Below, piece after piece: positions 43,486-51,715 of a stretch of 64,000 nucleotides of DNA (position 1 is the first letter of the stretch; the number at the start of each line of letters is the position of its first letter). A model generated the notes under the pieces. The model was not told the origin of the DNA. It worked only from the letters and a program-made list of their open reading frames with translations, and searched no databases. A program made the position numbers and the translations under genes. The DNA comes from Halobellus sp. MBLA0158 (GTDB taxonomy: Archaea > Halobacteriota > Halobacteria > Halobacteriales > Haloferacaceae): the NCBI RefSeq assembly GCF_041477585.1, contig NZ_JBGNYA010000001.1, positions 2,418,001 to 2,482,000 of the forward strand. The letters are read 5' to 3'.

Positions 43486-44309
43486 CCTCGAAATACCGAC
43501 GCGGATTCGAGATCACCCGCGACAGCCTCCGCATCTTCACCCAGCGACCGACGCTTCTGGTCCTTCCGGCGTTGAGCCTGCTCGCTGTCGGGAGTGCCTT
43601 CGCCGTCCTCGGCGCGATCGTCGTCCAGCGAGGCCTCGTCGCGTCGCTGCTGACCAACGACCTCTACAAGTACGGCGCGTTGTTCTGTGCGATCGCGATC
43701 TCCTCGAGCGTGGCGACGTTTTTCAACGCCGCGGTGGTACACTGCGCGGCGCAACTGTTCGACGGGAACCCGACATCGGTTCGGGATGGTCTCGCTGCGG
43801 CGTGGGGCGCGCGCCGGCAGATCGCCCTGTGGGCAGTCACCGCTGCCACGCTCGGGACGGTCTTGTACATCCTCGATGAGAAGTTCGGCGTGGTCGGAAG
43901 CCTGACGCGGATGGTGTTCGATCTCGCGTGGGCGCTCCTGACGTTCTTCATCGTGCCGGTCATCGTCCTCGACGAGCGACGGAGCCTGCGTCGGCAACTC
44001 CGCCGGAGCGGGTCGCTCTTCCGGGATACGTGGGGCGAAAGCGTCTCCGCCACGCTCGGGGTGAGTTTCGCCTTCCTGCTCGTTGCGCTCCCCGGCGTCG
44101 CGCTGGCTGCGGCTGGCTACTTCGCTCTCGATGGCGCGGTCGCCGCCGGCGCGCTCGTCGCTGGCGGCGGGATCGTCGTTGCGGCTATTGTCGGTTCGCA
44201 GACGGTGTCCGCGGTCGTCCGGACCGCGCTGTATCGCTACGCGACGACGGGTGCGCAAGTCGGCCCGTTCGACGCTCGGGACCCGGACGCGGTCTTTCCC
44301 GACGGCTGA
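43482..44309 (+). CDS. Polytopic membrane protein, DUF6159-like
   Basis: 275 aa with about six hydrophobic helices. N-terminal KYRRGFEITRDSLRIFTQRPTLLVLPALS and the conserved cytoplasmic loop LRRQLRRSGSLFRDTWGESVSATLG are typical of the DUF6159 family. The family is haloarchaeal and bacterial, with no known function. It may be translated by coupling to the preceding micro-ORF. Confidence 0.75.
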   Translation: MTSKYRRGFEITRDSLRIFTQRPTLLVLPALSLLAVGSAFAVLGAIVVQRGLVASLLTNDLYKYGALFCAIAISSSVATFFNAAVVHCAAQLFDGNPTSVRDGLAAAWGARRQIALWAVTAATLGTVLYILDEKFGVVGSLTRMVFDLAWALLTFFIVPVIVLDERRSLRRQLRRSGSLFRDTWGESVSATLGVSFAFLLVALPGVALAAAGYFALDGAVAAGALVAGGGIVVAAIVGSQTVSAVVRTALYRYATTGAQVGPFDARDPDAVFPDG

Positions 44310-44311
44310 CG

Positions 44312-44440
44312 ATGCCGATCTACGACCGTCGCTCCTCCGCAGAGTACGAGATCGTCGATCGCTGGGACGGCGGGATCGGATGGCTCGCACACCCTGACGA
44401 ATTGGTTTTTGGACAAGGATCCGATACAGGCCCTAAATAG
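44312..44440 (+). pseudogene. Truncated N-terminus of a haloarchaeal MBL-fold-like protein
   Basis: Forty-two codons reading MPIYDRRSSAEYEIVDRWDGGIGWLAHPDE and then an abrupt GQGSDTGPK and stop. As I recall, the first 30 residues match the conserved start of a widespread haloarchaeal metallo-beta-lactamase-like family whose full length is over 200 aa. The remainder of such a protein is missing in all frames up to the next gene, so this is probably a remnant after deletion. Confidence 0.5.
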
Positions 44441-44502
44441 ATTAAATCTGGTTTTGATACTCCAGTCGATCTAATATGTGACACCGGTAAGTGGGAGATG
44501 CG

Positions 44503-45312
44503 ATGGTCCTCGTCTCCGCGTTCAAAGACGGATACACTGCCCTCCGATCGAATCCGATCCTGCTCGTCGCCGGTCTCCTCGTGGGGGTCGGAAGCCAACT
44601 CCAGTACGTCGAGCACCTGACCGATTCACCGGTGGTCTCCGCAGGCGCATCGCTCGCGTGGCTGGTCGTGTTCCCGTTCGTACTCGGTGGCTTCCTCGGA
44701 ACCGCCCGCGCCGCCGTCGAAGGGACAGACGCCTCGGTCTCTCAGTTCGTTACTGCCGGACGGACGCATTATCTCACGCTGCTACTCGGCACTGTGGCGT
44801 TCGTGCTTCTCGTTCTCGGAACGGTCTTCGGGCTCGGGTTCGCTGGACTCGTTCTCGGAATCGGATCGATCGCCCTCGGAGCGATTCACGAAATGGCCGC
44901 CTTCGCCGCCGGCGTCGTCTCGCTACTCCTCTGGCTGGTGGCCGTCCTTGCCGTCATAATGTTCGTCCAGTTTTACGATGCCGCGATCGTCATCGAAGAC
45001 CAGGGCGTCGTTGACTCGTTCCGCAGAAGTGTCGGGCTCGTCCGCTCGAACCTCAAAAGCGTAGCCGGATTCTCGCTAGCGTGGCTCGTGCTGATGAACG
45101 GCTTCCTCGTCCCCGAGTACGTGCTGCAATTGCTGCTGACGGATGCGGGGGTGACGGCCGTATTACCGATCGGCCGCGGGATTCCGACCGTCGTCCTACT
45201 CCCGATCGGAGTCGTCCTGTCGGCGGTCGGCTTCGCGTACTTTTATACCGTGTATACGGCGTACTACCTGCGCTTGATCGCCATCTCACCCATCACGACC
45301 GAATCAGTATGA
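44503..45312 (+). CDS. Polytopic membrane protein, DUF4013/DUF7847-like
   Basis: 269 aa, about six helices, starting MVLVSAFKDGYTALRSNPILLVAGLLVG. The conserved amphipathic loop IVIEDQGVVDSFRRSVGLVRSNLKSVAGFSLAW is the hallmark of this family, shared with the protein at 45846. ATG 44503 is about 27 nt after CTAATATG (44471-44478); the in-frame GTG at 44491 is less likely. Function unknown. Confidence 0.75.
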   Translation: MVLVSAFKDGYTALRSNPILLVAGLLVGVGSQLQYVEHLTDSPVVSAGASLAWLVVFPFVLGGFLGTARAAVEGTDASVSQFVTAGRTHYLTLLLGTVAFVLLVLGTVFGLGFAGLVLGIGSIALGAIHEMAAFAAGVVSLLLWLVAVLAVIMFVQFYDAAIVIEDQGVVDSFRRSVGLVRSNLKSVAGFSLAWLVLMNGFLVPEYVLQLLLTDAGVTAVLPIGRGIPTVVLLPIGVVLSAVGFAYFYTVYTAYYLRLIAISPITTESV

Positions 45313-45396
45313 TTACTCACTAACAACTACGTACGATGGTCTCGAAGAGTCACTAATCAGCGCCGACTCACAGCCCCCAAAGCACCAAACACACCG

Positions 45397-45849
45397 ATGC
45401 CACGACTCCTGCCAACCCAAACGGACGCAACAGTGGAACGAAGCGACACCCCTGCCGTGTTGAGTCTCGACGACGAGGCGACGAGGGACGTGATCGAAGC
45501 GCTGTCGTCGGAGACCGCCTACGAGATCTTCCAGTTGCTCAACGAAACGCCGGCGACGCCGGCGCGGATCGCCGAGGACCTCGACCAGAGCGTCCAGAAC
45601 GTTCACTACCACCTGCGGAACCTCGAATCGGCCGGCGTGATCGAAGTCACCGACACGTGCTACTCGGAGAAGGGTCGCGAGATGAGCGTGTACGTCGTCT
45701 CTGAAGATCCGACGCTGCTCTTTCTCGGCACCGAGGACGACCGACCGAGCCTCAAACGCGCGTTCAAGTCCTTCGCCTCGCTCCTGGGGCCACCATCGAT
45801 CCTGCTTGCCGCTGGTGAATCGGTCTCGCACTTCATCACTGGGGAATGA
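45397..45849 (+). CDS. ArsR-type winged-helix regulator
   Basis: 150 aa. Winged HTH at residues about 25-90 (DVIEALSSETAYEIFQLLNETPATPARIAEDLDQSVQNVHYHLRNLESAGVIEV) and a C-terminal amphipathic/hydrophobic stretch (LLGPPSILLAAGESVSHFI). Its stop overlaps the start of the membrane protein at 45846 (ATGA), so it is co-translated and likely autoregulates this unit. No metal-binding Cys motif of classical ArsR is seen. Confidence 0.85.
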   Translation: MPRLLPTQTDATVERSDTPAVLSLDDEATRDVIEALSSETAYEIFQLLNETPATPARIAEDLDQSVQNVHYHLRNLESAGVIEVTDTCYSEKGREMSVYVVSEDPTLLFLGTEDDRPSLKRAFKSFASLLGPPSILLAAGESVSHFITGE

Positions 45850-46748
45850 GTCGTACCGAGACACCGATTCGAAGAGCTTCTACCGTCGACGAGACAACGT
45901 CGTGTGACGTGGTACCGACGATCAAGATCCGAGACGACGTCGACGGGTGTGGGTGCCTCGAATGCCGGAACGTCGAGACGACCACCACCAATCGGACCGT
46001 CCTCGACGCTCTCGTCTGGTCTATTGGCTTGTTTCGGTCGTACCCGTCGATCGTCGTCTTCGCCGGCGTGATCATCCTCGCTAATCGACTCCTCGAAACG
46101 GACGCCGTCACCGCACTCCCGACGCCCGCAGTCGGCGTGGTCGAAGCCGTGACGGCGTTCGCGTTTATCATCTCGATTCGCGCCTACGTGGGCACGATCG
46201 TCGCCGGCGAACTGACCGGCGAGGCAGTCACGATACGTGAAGGGCTGCGTCGAAGCGGTGCCCGGACACCGGCGTTAGTCGGTCTCGTCCTGCTCGTCGT
46301 ATGTTCCGTGATGATGATTCCATTCTTCCTGTCGCTGCCACTCGTGCTTCTGGCCGGCGTTCTTCCGGTCAACCCGGTGGAAGCGGTCGGATTTCCCCTC
46401 GTTGCAGCCGTCGGTGGAATTTTTTTCGTAGTACCGTTTCTGCTGCTCATTTTCAAATTCTGGTTCGCCCCCGAGGCGTGCGTCATCGGGGAGTACGGCC
46501 CGATCGAATCACTACGGGTGAGCTGGCGCATCACGACGAACTACCGCGGGAAGTTCCTGCTCCTCGTCGCGATCGCGATCGGGAGTGCGCTCAGTCTCTA
46601 CCTGCCAACAGTCCTACCCGAAGTGGGGACGGGGGTGACTCCGATGGAACCCGTACTACGTGGGGTCTCATCAAGCGTCAGTGAACTTCTCTCGATCGTC
46701 TGGGCAAGTGCGTACGCGCACATCTACGTCCAGGGCGTCGTTTCGTGA
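45846..46748 (+). CDS. Polytopic membrane protein, DUF4013/DUF7847-like
   Basis: 300 aa. A 48-residue N-terminal cytoplasmic part with Cys residues (CDVVPTIKIRDDVDGCGCLECRN, possible metal site), then six or so helices and the conserved loop VIGEYGPIESLRVSWRITTNYRGKFLLLV. A paralogue of the protein at 44503. The start overlaps the HTH gene by four bases. Confidence 0.72.
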   Translation: MSRTETPIRRASTVDETTSCDVVPTIKIRDDVDGCGCLECRNVETTTTNRTVLDALVWSIGLFRSYPSIVVFAGVIILANRLLETDAVTALPTPAVGVVEAVTAFAFIISIRAYVGTIVAGELTGEAVTIREGLRRSGARTPALVGLVLLVVCSVMMIPFFLSLPLVLLAGVLPVNPVEAVGFPLVAAVGGIFFVVPFLLLIFKFWFAPEACVIGEYGPIESLRVSWRITTNYRGKFLLLVAIAIGSALSLYLPTVLPEVGTGVTPMEPVLRGVSSSVSELLSIVWASAYAHIYVQGVVS

Positions 46749-46929
46749 CGACTTCCCAGAGGAGGGAGGGATCTGCGATCTGCACCGGTCCTTCACGTCG
46801 ACTTAGACTCACCCATCCCAGCCATCATTCAAGCAGTTGAAGGCCACCCGTGCAGCCGAGATCCTACTCGACCGCATACGTGACGCCTCTTCGAGGTGTT
46901 GCGTGGACTGATCGTCTTGGCGGGGCTGC

Positions 46930-48189
46930 TCAAAGGTTCCCGTTGACGATATCGGCCACGCGCTGGCGGTCGAACAGCTGTTCGTCGGCCGGAATTTCGG
47001 GATAGGGATTCCCGTCGACGTAGCCCGGCCACTCGCCGAACTGGTCCGGATAGAGCTGTTTGGCCGTCATCTCCAGTTGGAAGAGGTTCATAATCGGCCC
47101 CTGGTAGCGTGCGCCCTGGGCGTACACCTCGCCGTTCCGAACCGCACTGAGCTCCGATGCGACGGCGTCGGCTTCCAGCCCTGCACGGATGTCTGCGATG
47201 CTGTAGCTCGATGCCAGCGTGAACAGCACGAGGACCACGTCCGGATCTGCGTCGAGCATCGCCTCGTAGTCGACCTGGGTCTGCGGCCCCTCGAACTCGG
47301 TGTCGCCGAAGGCGTCGATGGCGCCGAGTGGCTGGGTGTGGGCGTTCAGGAATCCGTCGGCGTTGAGATGATACACCCAGAACGTGTCGTCCTGCCCCTT
47401 GAACGTCAACGCGACCGAGGGGCGTTCGCTTTCCGGGGGCAGCCCTGCTTCGATCTCGGACCGCATCGACGAGTGAATCTCCCGAAGCGCACGCGCACGG
47501 TCGCCGGCACGGAACACTTGCGCGGCGCGCTCGTAGATCCCCCACAGCGAGTAGTACTCGTAGTCCTCGGCCCACGCTTCCGGTGGATCGCGTCGACGGT
47601 CGCTGTAGTAGTTGCCGAACCACGGCCCGATTTGGGTCCGGATCTCTACCACGTCGTCCCGGCTGAGGGTCTCCAGGGTCGACGCGTACGCCGGATCCGA
47701 GAGGTGGACGTCGCTGTCGAGTTCGTAGAATCCCTCCTTGCCGAGGTTCCACGAGTCGGTCAGCCCTTCGTACTCGAAGCTGACGCCGTCCAGCCGGTCG
47801 TAGAAGTGGTTCATCAGCGTCCCGTGGTAGTCCGGATAGTAGATCGAATTGATGGCGTCGGCGGCCCCGGACGCGATGGCCATATCCGCGCCATACGGGA
47901 GCCCGGTGTAGACCGACTCCGGAACGGCCTCGAACTCGACTTCGCCCATCGGCGCCATCGACACGGTGTAGCCGTCGCCGGCTCCAGCCTCGGTCGTGGT
48001 GTCGGCCGTCGCCTCAGTCTCGGGAGTCGCGGACGCTGTGTTCGTCGCCGGTGTCGCCTCGGATTCGGATTCGGATTCAGACTGACTCGAACACCCAGCG
48101 ATCAGTCCACTGCCGACGACTGCCGCGCCGTACTTCATATAGTCACGTCGCGTCGGTGCGTGATTCGAATTGGCGTCGCCGTCGCTCAT
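46930..48189 (-). CDS. Tat lipoprotein, siderophore-type substrate-binding protein (second of pair)
   Basis: 419 aa. Tat motif TRRDYMK at residues 13-19, lipobox Cys33 in LIAGC, acidic Ser/Glu/Thr linker to about 70, then a type III periplasmic-binding (FepB/BtuF-like) domain. It is 2 bp after its homologue at 48192, with an almost identical C-terminal motif (QLFDRQRVADIVNG). No permease or ATPase lies nearby, so it must share a transporter or act as an auxiliary binder. Iron-regulated by location behind the Idr boxes. Confidence 0.88.
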   Translation of the reverse strand: MSDGDANSNHAPTRRDYMKYGAAVVGSGLIAGCSSQSESESESEATPATNTASATPETEATADTTTEAGAGDGYTVSMAPMGEVEFEAVPESVYTGLPYGADMAIASGAADAINSIYYPDYHGTLMNHFYDRLDGVSFEYEGLTDSWNLGKEGFYELDSDVHLSDPAYASTLETLSRDDVVEIRTQIGPWFGNYYSDRRRDPPEAWAEDYEYYSLWGIYERAAQVFRAGDRARALREIHSSMRSEIEAGLPPESERPSVALTFKGQDDTFWVYHLNADGFLNAHTQPLGAIDAFGDTEFEGPQTQVDYEAMLDADPDVVLVLFTLASSYSIADIRAGLEADAVASELSAVRNGEVYAQGARYQGPIMNLFQLEMTAKQLYPDQFGEWPGYVDGNPYPEIPADEQLFDRQRVADIVNGNL

Positions 48190-48191
48190 AC

Positions 48192-49418
48192 TCAGATTTC
48201 TCCGTTGATGATGTCCGCAACGCGCTGCCGATCGAACAGCTGCTGGCTTTCCGGCGTCTCTGTCGCGCCTTGGAACTCCCCGAAGGCGTCGGGGTAAATT
48301 TGCTGTGCCGCGTTCTCCAGTTGGAAGAGATTGAAAATCGGGCCCTGCATCGGCGTCCCGCCGACGTACACGCGGTCGTTCTGAATCGCGGTGAGCTCTT
48401 TGCCGACCGGATGGTCCTCCAGCGCGAGCAACGCGTCGAACCGTTCGGAGGGCTCGATATCCCAGTGGTGGATGATCACGTCCGGGTCGATTTCGAGCAT
48501 CTCTTCGAGGTCGATCGCGCTGTAGTTCCGCGCGTACGTCTTGTCGCTGTCAGCGAACGCGCCGTTGGGCTCCAGCGGGCGGTAGTGCGCTTTCGCGAAT
48601 CCGGGGCCGTTGATCTCGTACGTCCCGAAGGATCTCTCGCTCGGGTTGTACACGACCAGCGCGACGGTCGGCCGCTCGCTCCGGGGCGGGAGCCGCTCCT
48701 GGATCTCTGTGACCATCCCGTCGTGGACCTCCCGGAGCTTCGCTCCGCGGTTCGCCACCCGGTAGACCTGGCTGATCTTCTCCGCGAGCTCCCACAGGGA
48801 GTAGTACTGATACGCCTCCCGGCACTCGCCCTCGGGTGGCTGGCTGTGCGCCCGACTGAATCGGTTGGCGAAGAAGGGCGCGACGTTGTCCGCCACCTCC
48901 TCGAAGTCTCCCTCGTCCCACCCGGAGTCGAAGGAGAGCCACCGGCACGGGTCGAGGTGGTGGATGTCGGCGTCCAGTTCGTAGAACAGTTCCTTCGGGA
49001 GGCCGTCGCTCCACAGACCGGTGAGGTCGTCCGTATCGAACTCGACGCCCGGGAGTTCGTCGTAGAACCCCGTGAAGTACCCGCCGGGACGGCCAGACGC
49101 GATGAGCCGATCTTGCTGTCCGATGGCCACGAGGTGGTCCGCCCACACGTCGTCGAAAATGACCGCCGTCTCGGGTACGGCGTCGAACGTGACCTCCCCC
49201 ATCGGAGCCATCCTCACCGAGTAGCCTCCCTCGTCCGCTGCCGTCTCCGTCGTCGATTCCGACTCGAACCCGTCTTCTGTGCTCGCCTCGGACGGCGTCG
49301 GCTCGGTCCCAGAGCCGCCCGTACACCCGGCGAGTAATCCGCCGCCGATGACTGCCCCTCCGAACTTCACGTACTCTCGCCGCGTCGGTGCCGCCTGGCC
49401 GTCGGAGTCGTCTGACAT
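48192..49418 (-). CDS. Tat lipoprotein, siderophore-type substrate-binding protein (first of pair)
   Basis: 408 aa. Tat motif TRREYVK at residues 12-18, lipobox Cys32, acidic linker to about 65, then a type III binding domain (DIEPSERFDALLALEDHPVGKELTAIQNDRVYVGG). First gene of a two-gene unit formed by tandem duplication. A TATA-like CTAAATTTT (about 49438-49446) lies 20-28 nt upstream, and the perfect palindrome at 49421-49438 sits between it and the ATG. The ligand is probably an Fe(III)-siderophore; a haem or cobalamin ligand is not excluded. Confidence 0.88.
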   Translation of the reverse strand: MSDDSDGQAAPTRREYVKFGGAVIGGGLLAGCTGGSGTEPTPSEASTEDGFESESTTETAADEGGYSVRMAPMGEVTFDAVPETAVIFDDVWADHLVAIGQQDRLIASGRPGGYFTGFYDELPGVEFDTDDLTGLWSDGLPKELFYELDADIHHLDPCRWLSFDSGWDEGDFEEVADNVAPFFANRFSRAHSQPPEGECREAYQYYSLWELAEKISQVYRVANRGAKLREVHDGMVTEIQERLPPRSERPTVALVVYNPSERSFGTYEINGPGFAKAHYRPLEPNGAFADSDKTYARNYSAIDLEEMLEIDPDVIIHHWDIEPSERFDALLALEDHPVGKELTAIQNDRVYVGGTPMQGPIFNLFQLENAAQQIYPDAFGEFQGATETPESQQLFDRQRVADIINGEI

Positions 49419-49420
49419 AC

Positions 49421-49438
49421 TTTTAGGCTAGCCTAAAA
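49421..49438. promoter_or_regulatory. Idr/DtxR-type iron box, perfect 18-bp palindrome
   Basis: TTTTAGGCTAGCCTAAAA reads the same on both strands. It contains the TTAGG...CCTAA arms of DtxR/IdeR-type boxes and of the Idr motif of Halobacterium. It lies between the TATA element and the start codon of the binding-protein gene, a repressing position. Confidence 0.75.
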
Positions 49439-49454
49439 AATTTAGTGGTTCCGG

Positions 49455-49472
49455 TTTTAGGATTGCCTAAAT
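49455..49472. promoter_or_regulatory. Second Idr/DtxR-type iron box
   Basis: TTTTAGGATTGCCTAAAT, an imperfect copy of the box at 49421, 34 bp further upstream. Two boxes upstream of the same start suggest cooperative binding of repressor dimers. Confidence 0.6.
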
Positions 49473-49528
49473 TATCGCTCGAAGCGACTCCCCGAATCTG
49501 GTGAGGCACGCATCGAGTATCACGAGGG

Positions 49529-50458
49529 TCAGTTGTCCGCCTCGTTCGAGTGACGTTCGGCCTCGATCTCGCGCGCCGCATCGAGGATGAGGTCGTCGTC
49601 GATGTGATCGAGCAAGCGCCGCTGTCCGCGCAGACCACGCGCCGCGATCTGGTCCTCCGAGAGGTACGTCTCGAACCGCCGGTCGATATCTCGCTCTCGC
49701 AACGCGACGCGACGGTCCTCGTCTAAGTCGTGATCGGCAGGGAGCCGCTCGTCGAACCACTCGCGCCACCGGTCACGATCCCTCCACTCGCCGTCGAGCG
49801 TGGACTCCTCCCGCATCCAGTCGTAATGGTCGGCGACCCTCTCTGGATAGCCGCGTTCTTTGCGGAGGTCCTCGATCACCCGAAGCCCGACGCGGGCCCC
49901 GCGTCCGGCAGCCACAATGGCCTGTCTGTCGGCTTCACTCGACGGTGAGGCGACGTATAGTCCCTCGACGGGGGTCGTGCCGTCGTGGTCGGCGTAGTCG
50001 CCGTCGAAGGTCTCGCGTGTCTCGCCGTCGTGTTCGTATTCCTCGAACATCGCCGCGTCGTCGTCGAGGCCGCGCAGATACTCACCATCGTAGCGCGTCG
50101 CGGCGACGACGCGCCGAGCCGTGAGGACGTCGCCCTCCTGCGGTTCGACGAGAAGTCCCTCGGCGTCGTCGACGCGCTCGACCGACTCGACGAGGTCGGG
50201 AACGATCTCACAGCCCGTCTCCGCTGCGTGGTCGTGCATCAGCTCGTACAGCGTCTCGATGTCGATGCCCGCCGGGAAGCCGAGGTAGTTCTCGAGGTGG
50301 GCACACCGTTGGATCGAGGACCGTCCGCAATCGAAGATGACCGTATCGAGCCCGTAGCGGGCGCAGAATATGCCCGCCGAACAGCCCGCCGGTCCTCCGC
50401 CGACGACGACCACGTCGCGGTCGCACTCGTGTGTTGGTTCGAGGTCCGTTCGGCTCAT
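49529..50458 (-). CDS. FAD/NAD(P)-dependent oxidoreductase, thioredoxin-reductase-like, iron-regulated
   Basis: 309 aa. N-terminal FAD motif VVVVGGGPAGCSAGIFCARYG (residues about 15-35), second FAD motif VEGLYVASPSSEADRQAIVAAGRG near 165-185, then a charged helical C-terminus of about 110 residues not found in thioredoxin reductases. No CxxC disulfide centre, so it does not reduce thioredoxin. Ordered before the siderophore-binding genes and preceded by an iron box, so a ferric-siderophore or other iron-related reductase is possible. ATG 50458 is preceded by a 21-codon ORF ending in ATGA. Confidence 0.8.
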   Translation of the reverse strand: MSRTDLEPTHECDRDVVVVGGGPAGCSAGIFCARYGLDTVIFDCGRSSIQRCAHLENYLGFPAGIDIETLYELMHDHAAETGCEIVPDLVESVERVDDAEGLLVEPQEGDVLTARRVVAATRYDGEYLRGLDDDAAMFEEYEHDGETRETFDGDYADHDGTTPVEGLYVASPSSEADRQAIVAAGRGARVGLRVIEDLRKERGYPERVADHYDWMREESTLDGEWRDRDRWREWFDERLPADHDLDEDRRVALRERDIDRRFETYLSEDQIAARGLRGQRRLLDHIDDDLILDAAREIEAERHSNEADN

Positions 50459-50520
50459 ATCCAGGTGGCGACTCTACTGATACTGCGGATGCGCTGGCGG
50501 TCAGACTGGAATTCGGCCAT
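50455..50520 (-). CDS. Candidate micro-ORF (21 aa) coupled to the FAD oxidoreductase
   Basis: ATG at 50520 begins a 21-codon frame (MAEFQSDRQRIRSISRVATWI) whose TGA overlaps the oxidoreductase start in ATGA. TATA-like elements (TTATTTAG, 50535-50542, and TTTTGATT further up) are 19-27 nt away, a weaker fit than in the two other cases. It lies just inside the iron box. Confidence 0.3.
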   Translation of the reverse strand: MAEFQSDRQRIRSISRVATWI

Positions 50521-50522
50521 AT

Positions 50523-50540
50523 TTTTAGGCCAACCTAAAT
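50523..50540. promoter_or_regulatory. Idr/DtxR-type iron box upstream of the FAD oxidoreductase
   Basis: TTTTAGGCCAACCTAAAT, same arms as the boxes at 49421 and 49455, overlapping the probable TATA element TTATTTAG (minus strand). Confidence 0.7.
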
Positions 50541-50575
50541 AATCAAAAGCGTTCCGGAACGTATAACGGCCGAAA

Positions 50576-51586
50576 TTAGCGGGGCGCCCCGCACTGCGGA
50601 CACATCGGTGGTCCCCCCTCGGGCAGATCGAGCCCGCAGTGCGGACACGACCCGTCGTCCGAGGCAGTCATTTCCTCGACCACGTCGTCGATCTCGTCTC
50701 GGATCGATGCGATCGTGCCCACCTCGTCGGGAGCCTCGCCGGACTGCTCGGGAGCGAGCTGCTGTCGGCAGAACGACAGCCGGTCGATCAAGAAGGCCGG
50801 TGGGTCCTCGTGGTCGGTCTCGATATCGTCGAGAGATCGGTCCCACTCAACGCTCACCGGGGACGTTGCGAGTAACCCGATCGCTTCGGCCGCTCGCCCC
50901 ACCACGTACGGGTTCGCATCGTCGAGTCGCGCTTGGAGCGGTCCCGCTGCTCCGGCCAGTTTATCAGGATATGCACACCCGACAACGACCAGGGCCGTAC
51001 AGAGATAATACCGGACGAGTTCGGCCTCGTCATCGAGGTGTTCGGCGAGCGAGGACGCGTGGTGGCGGAGTCGATTCGGATCGCCGAGCGCCACGTGTGC
51101 CAGTGCCTTCGCGAGCTTCTCTTTGACCTCCGGTTCGTCGAACGCCAGTCCGAGACGGAGGTCGGCGAGCGTCTCCGGGTCGGCGACTTCGTCGGGCGCC
51201 TCGATCGCGACGTATCCGAGCGCCTCGGCGCAACGCGCCCGGACGAAGTAGAACTCGTCCTCGTCCGCAAGACGCCCAGCGAGCGCGTCGACAGCGGAGA
51301 GGACGACCGCCGGCTCCGACGCGCTCAACGCGACGAACAGTTTCGCCGCCGTCAGCCTGACAGCGCGGTCATCATCGGTCAAGAACGCCGAACACTGGTC
51401 GGCGAGGTCCTGGAAGGAGTGTGGCCGCTCTTCAGCTATCTCCCGAGCCGCCCGCAACGCGTGCTTGCGAGTTTCAGCGTCAGCCGTACCGAGCCGATCG
51501 AGACACGTGGCCGCCTTCTCGTGGTTCGCTTCCTCGAGAACGGTCCTCAGGCGGTCGGGCGTTGGTGGCTGGTCTGGATCACTCAT
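50576..51586 (-). CDS. HEAT-repeat protein with C-terminal zinc ribbon
   Basis: 336 aa. About five HEAT/armadillo-like helical repeats from residue 25 to 225 (LRAAREIAEERP, FVRARCAEALGYVAIEAPDEV, YLCTALVVVGCAYPDKLAG), a linker, and a C-terminal zinc ribbon CPHCGLDLPEGGPPMCPQCG. Probably a protein-protein scaffold; no target can be named. The stop is close to the iron box of the next gene, but its own promoter shows no box. Confidence 0.75.
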   Translation of the reverse strand: MSDPDQPPTPDRLRTVLEEANHEKAATCLDRLGTADAETRKHALRAAREIAEERPHSFQDLADQCSAFLTDDDRAVRLTAAKLFVALSASEPAVVLSAVDALAGRLADEDEFYFVRARCAEALGYVAIEAPDEVADPETLADLRLGLAFDEPEVKEKLAKALAHVALGDPNRLRHHASSLAEHLDDEAELVRYYLCTALVVVGCAYPDKLAGAAGPLQARLDDANPYVVGRAAEAIGLLATSPVSVEWDRSLDDIETDHEDPPAFLIDRLSFCRQQLAPEQSGEAPDEVGTIASIRDEIDDVVEEMTASDDGSCPHCGLDLPEGGPPMCPQCGAPR

Positions 51587-51715
51587 CGACGTAATTGGGT
51601 ATGGGATTGACTTCCACGACGGGTCGCTTCAATCCGGTGGTTCCACCCAACCCGGGGGATCTCTACGGGGTATCCATCGAAGAACGACGCATCGAAAAAG
51701 AACGAATCGAGGTCG

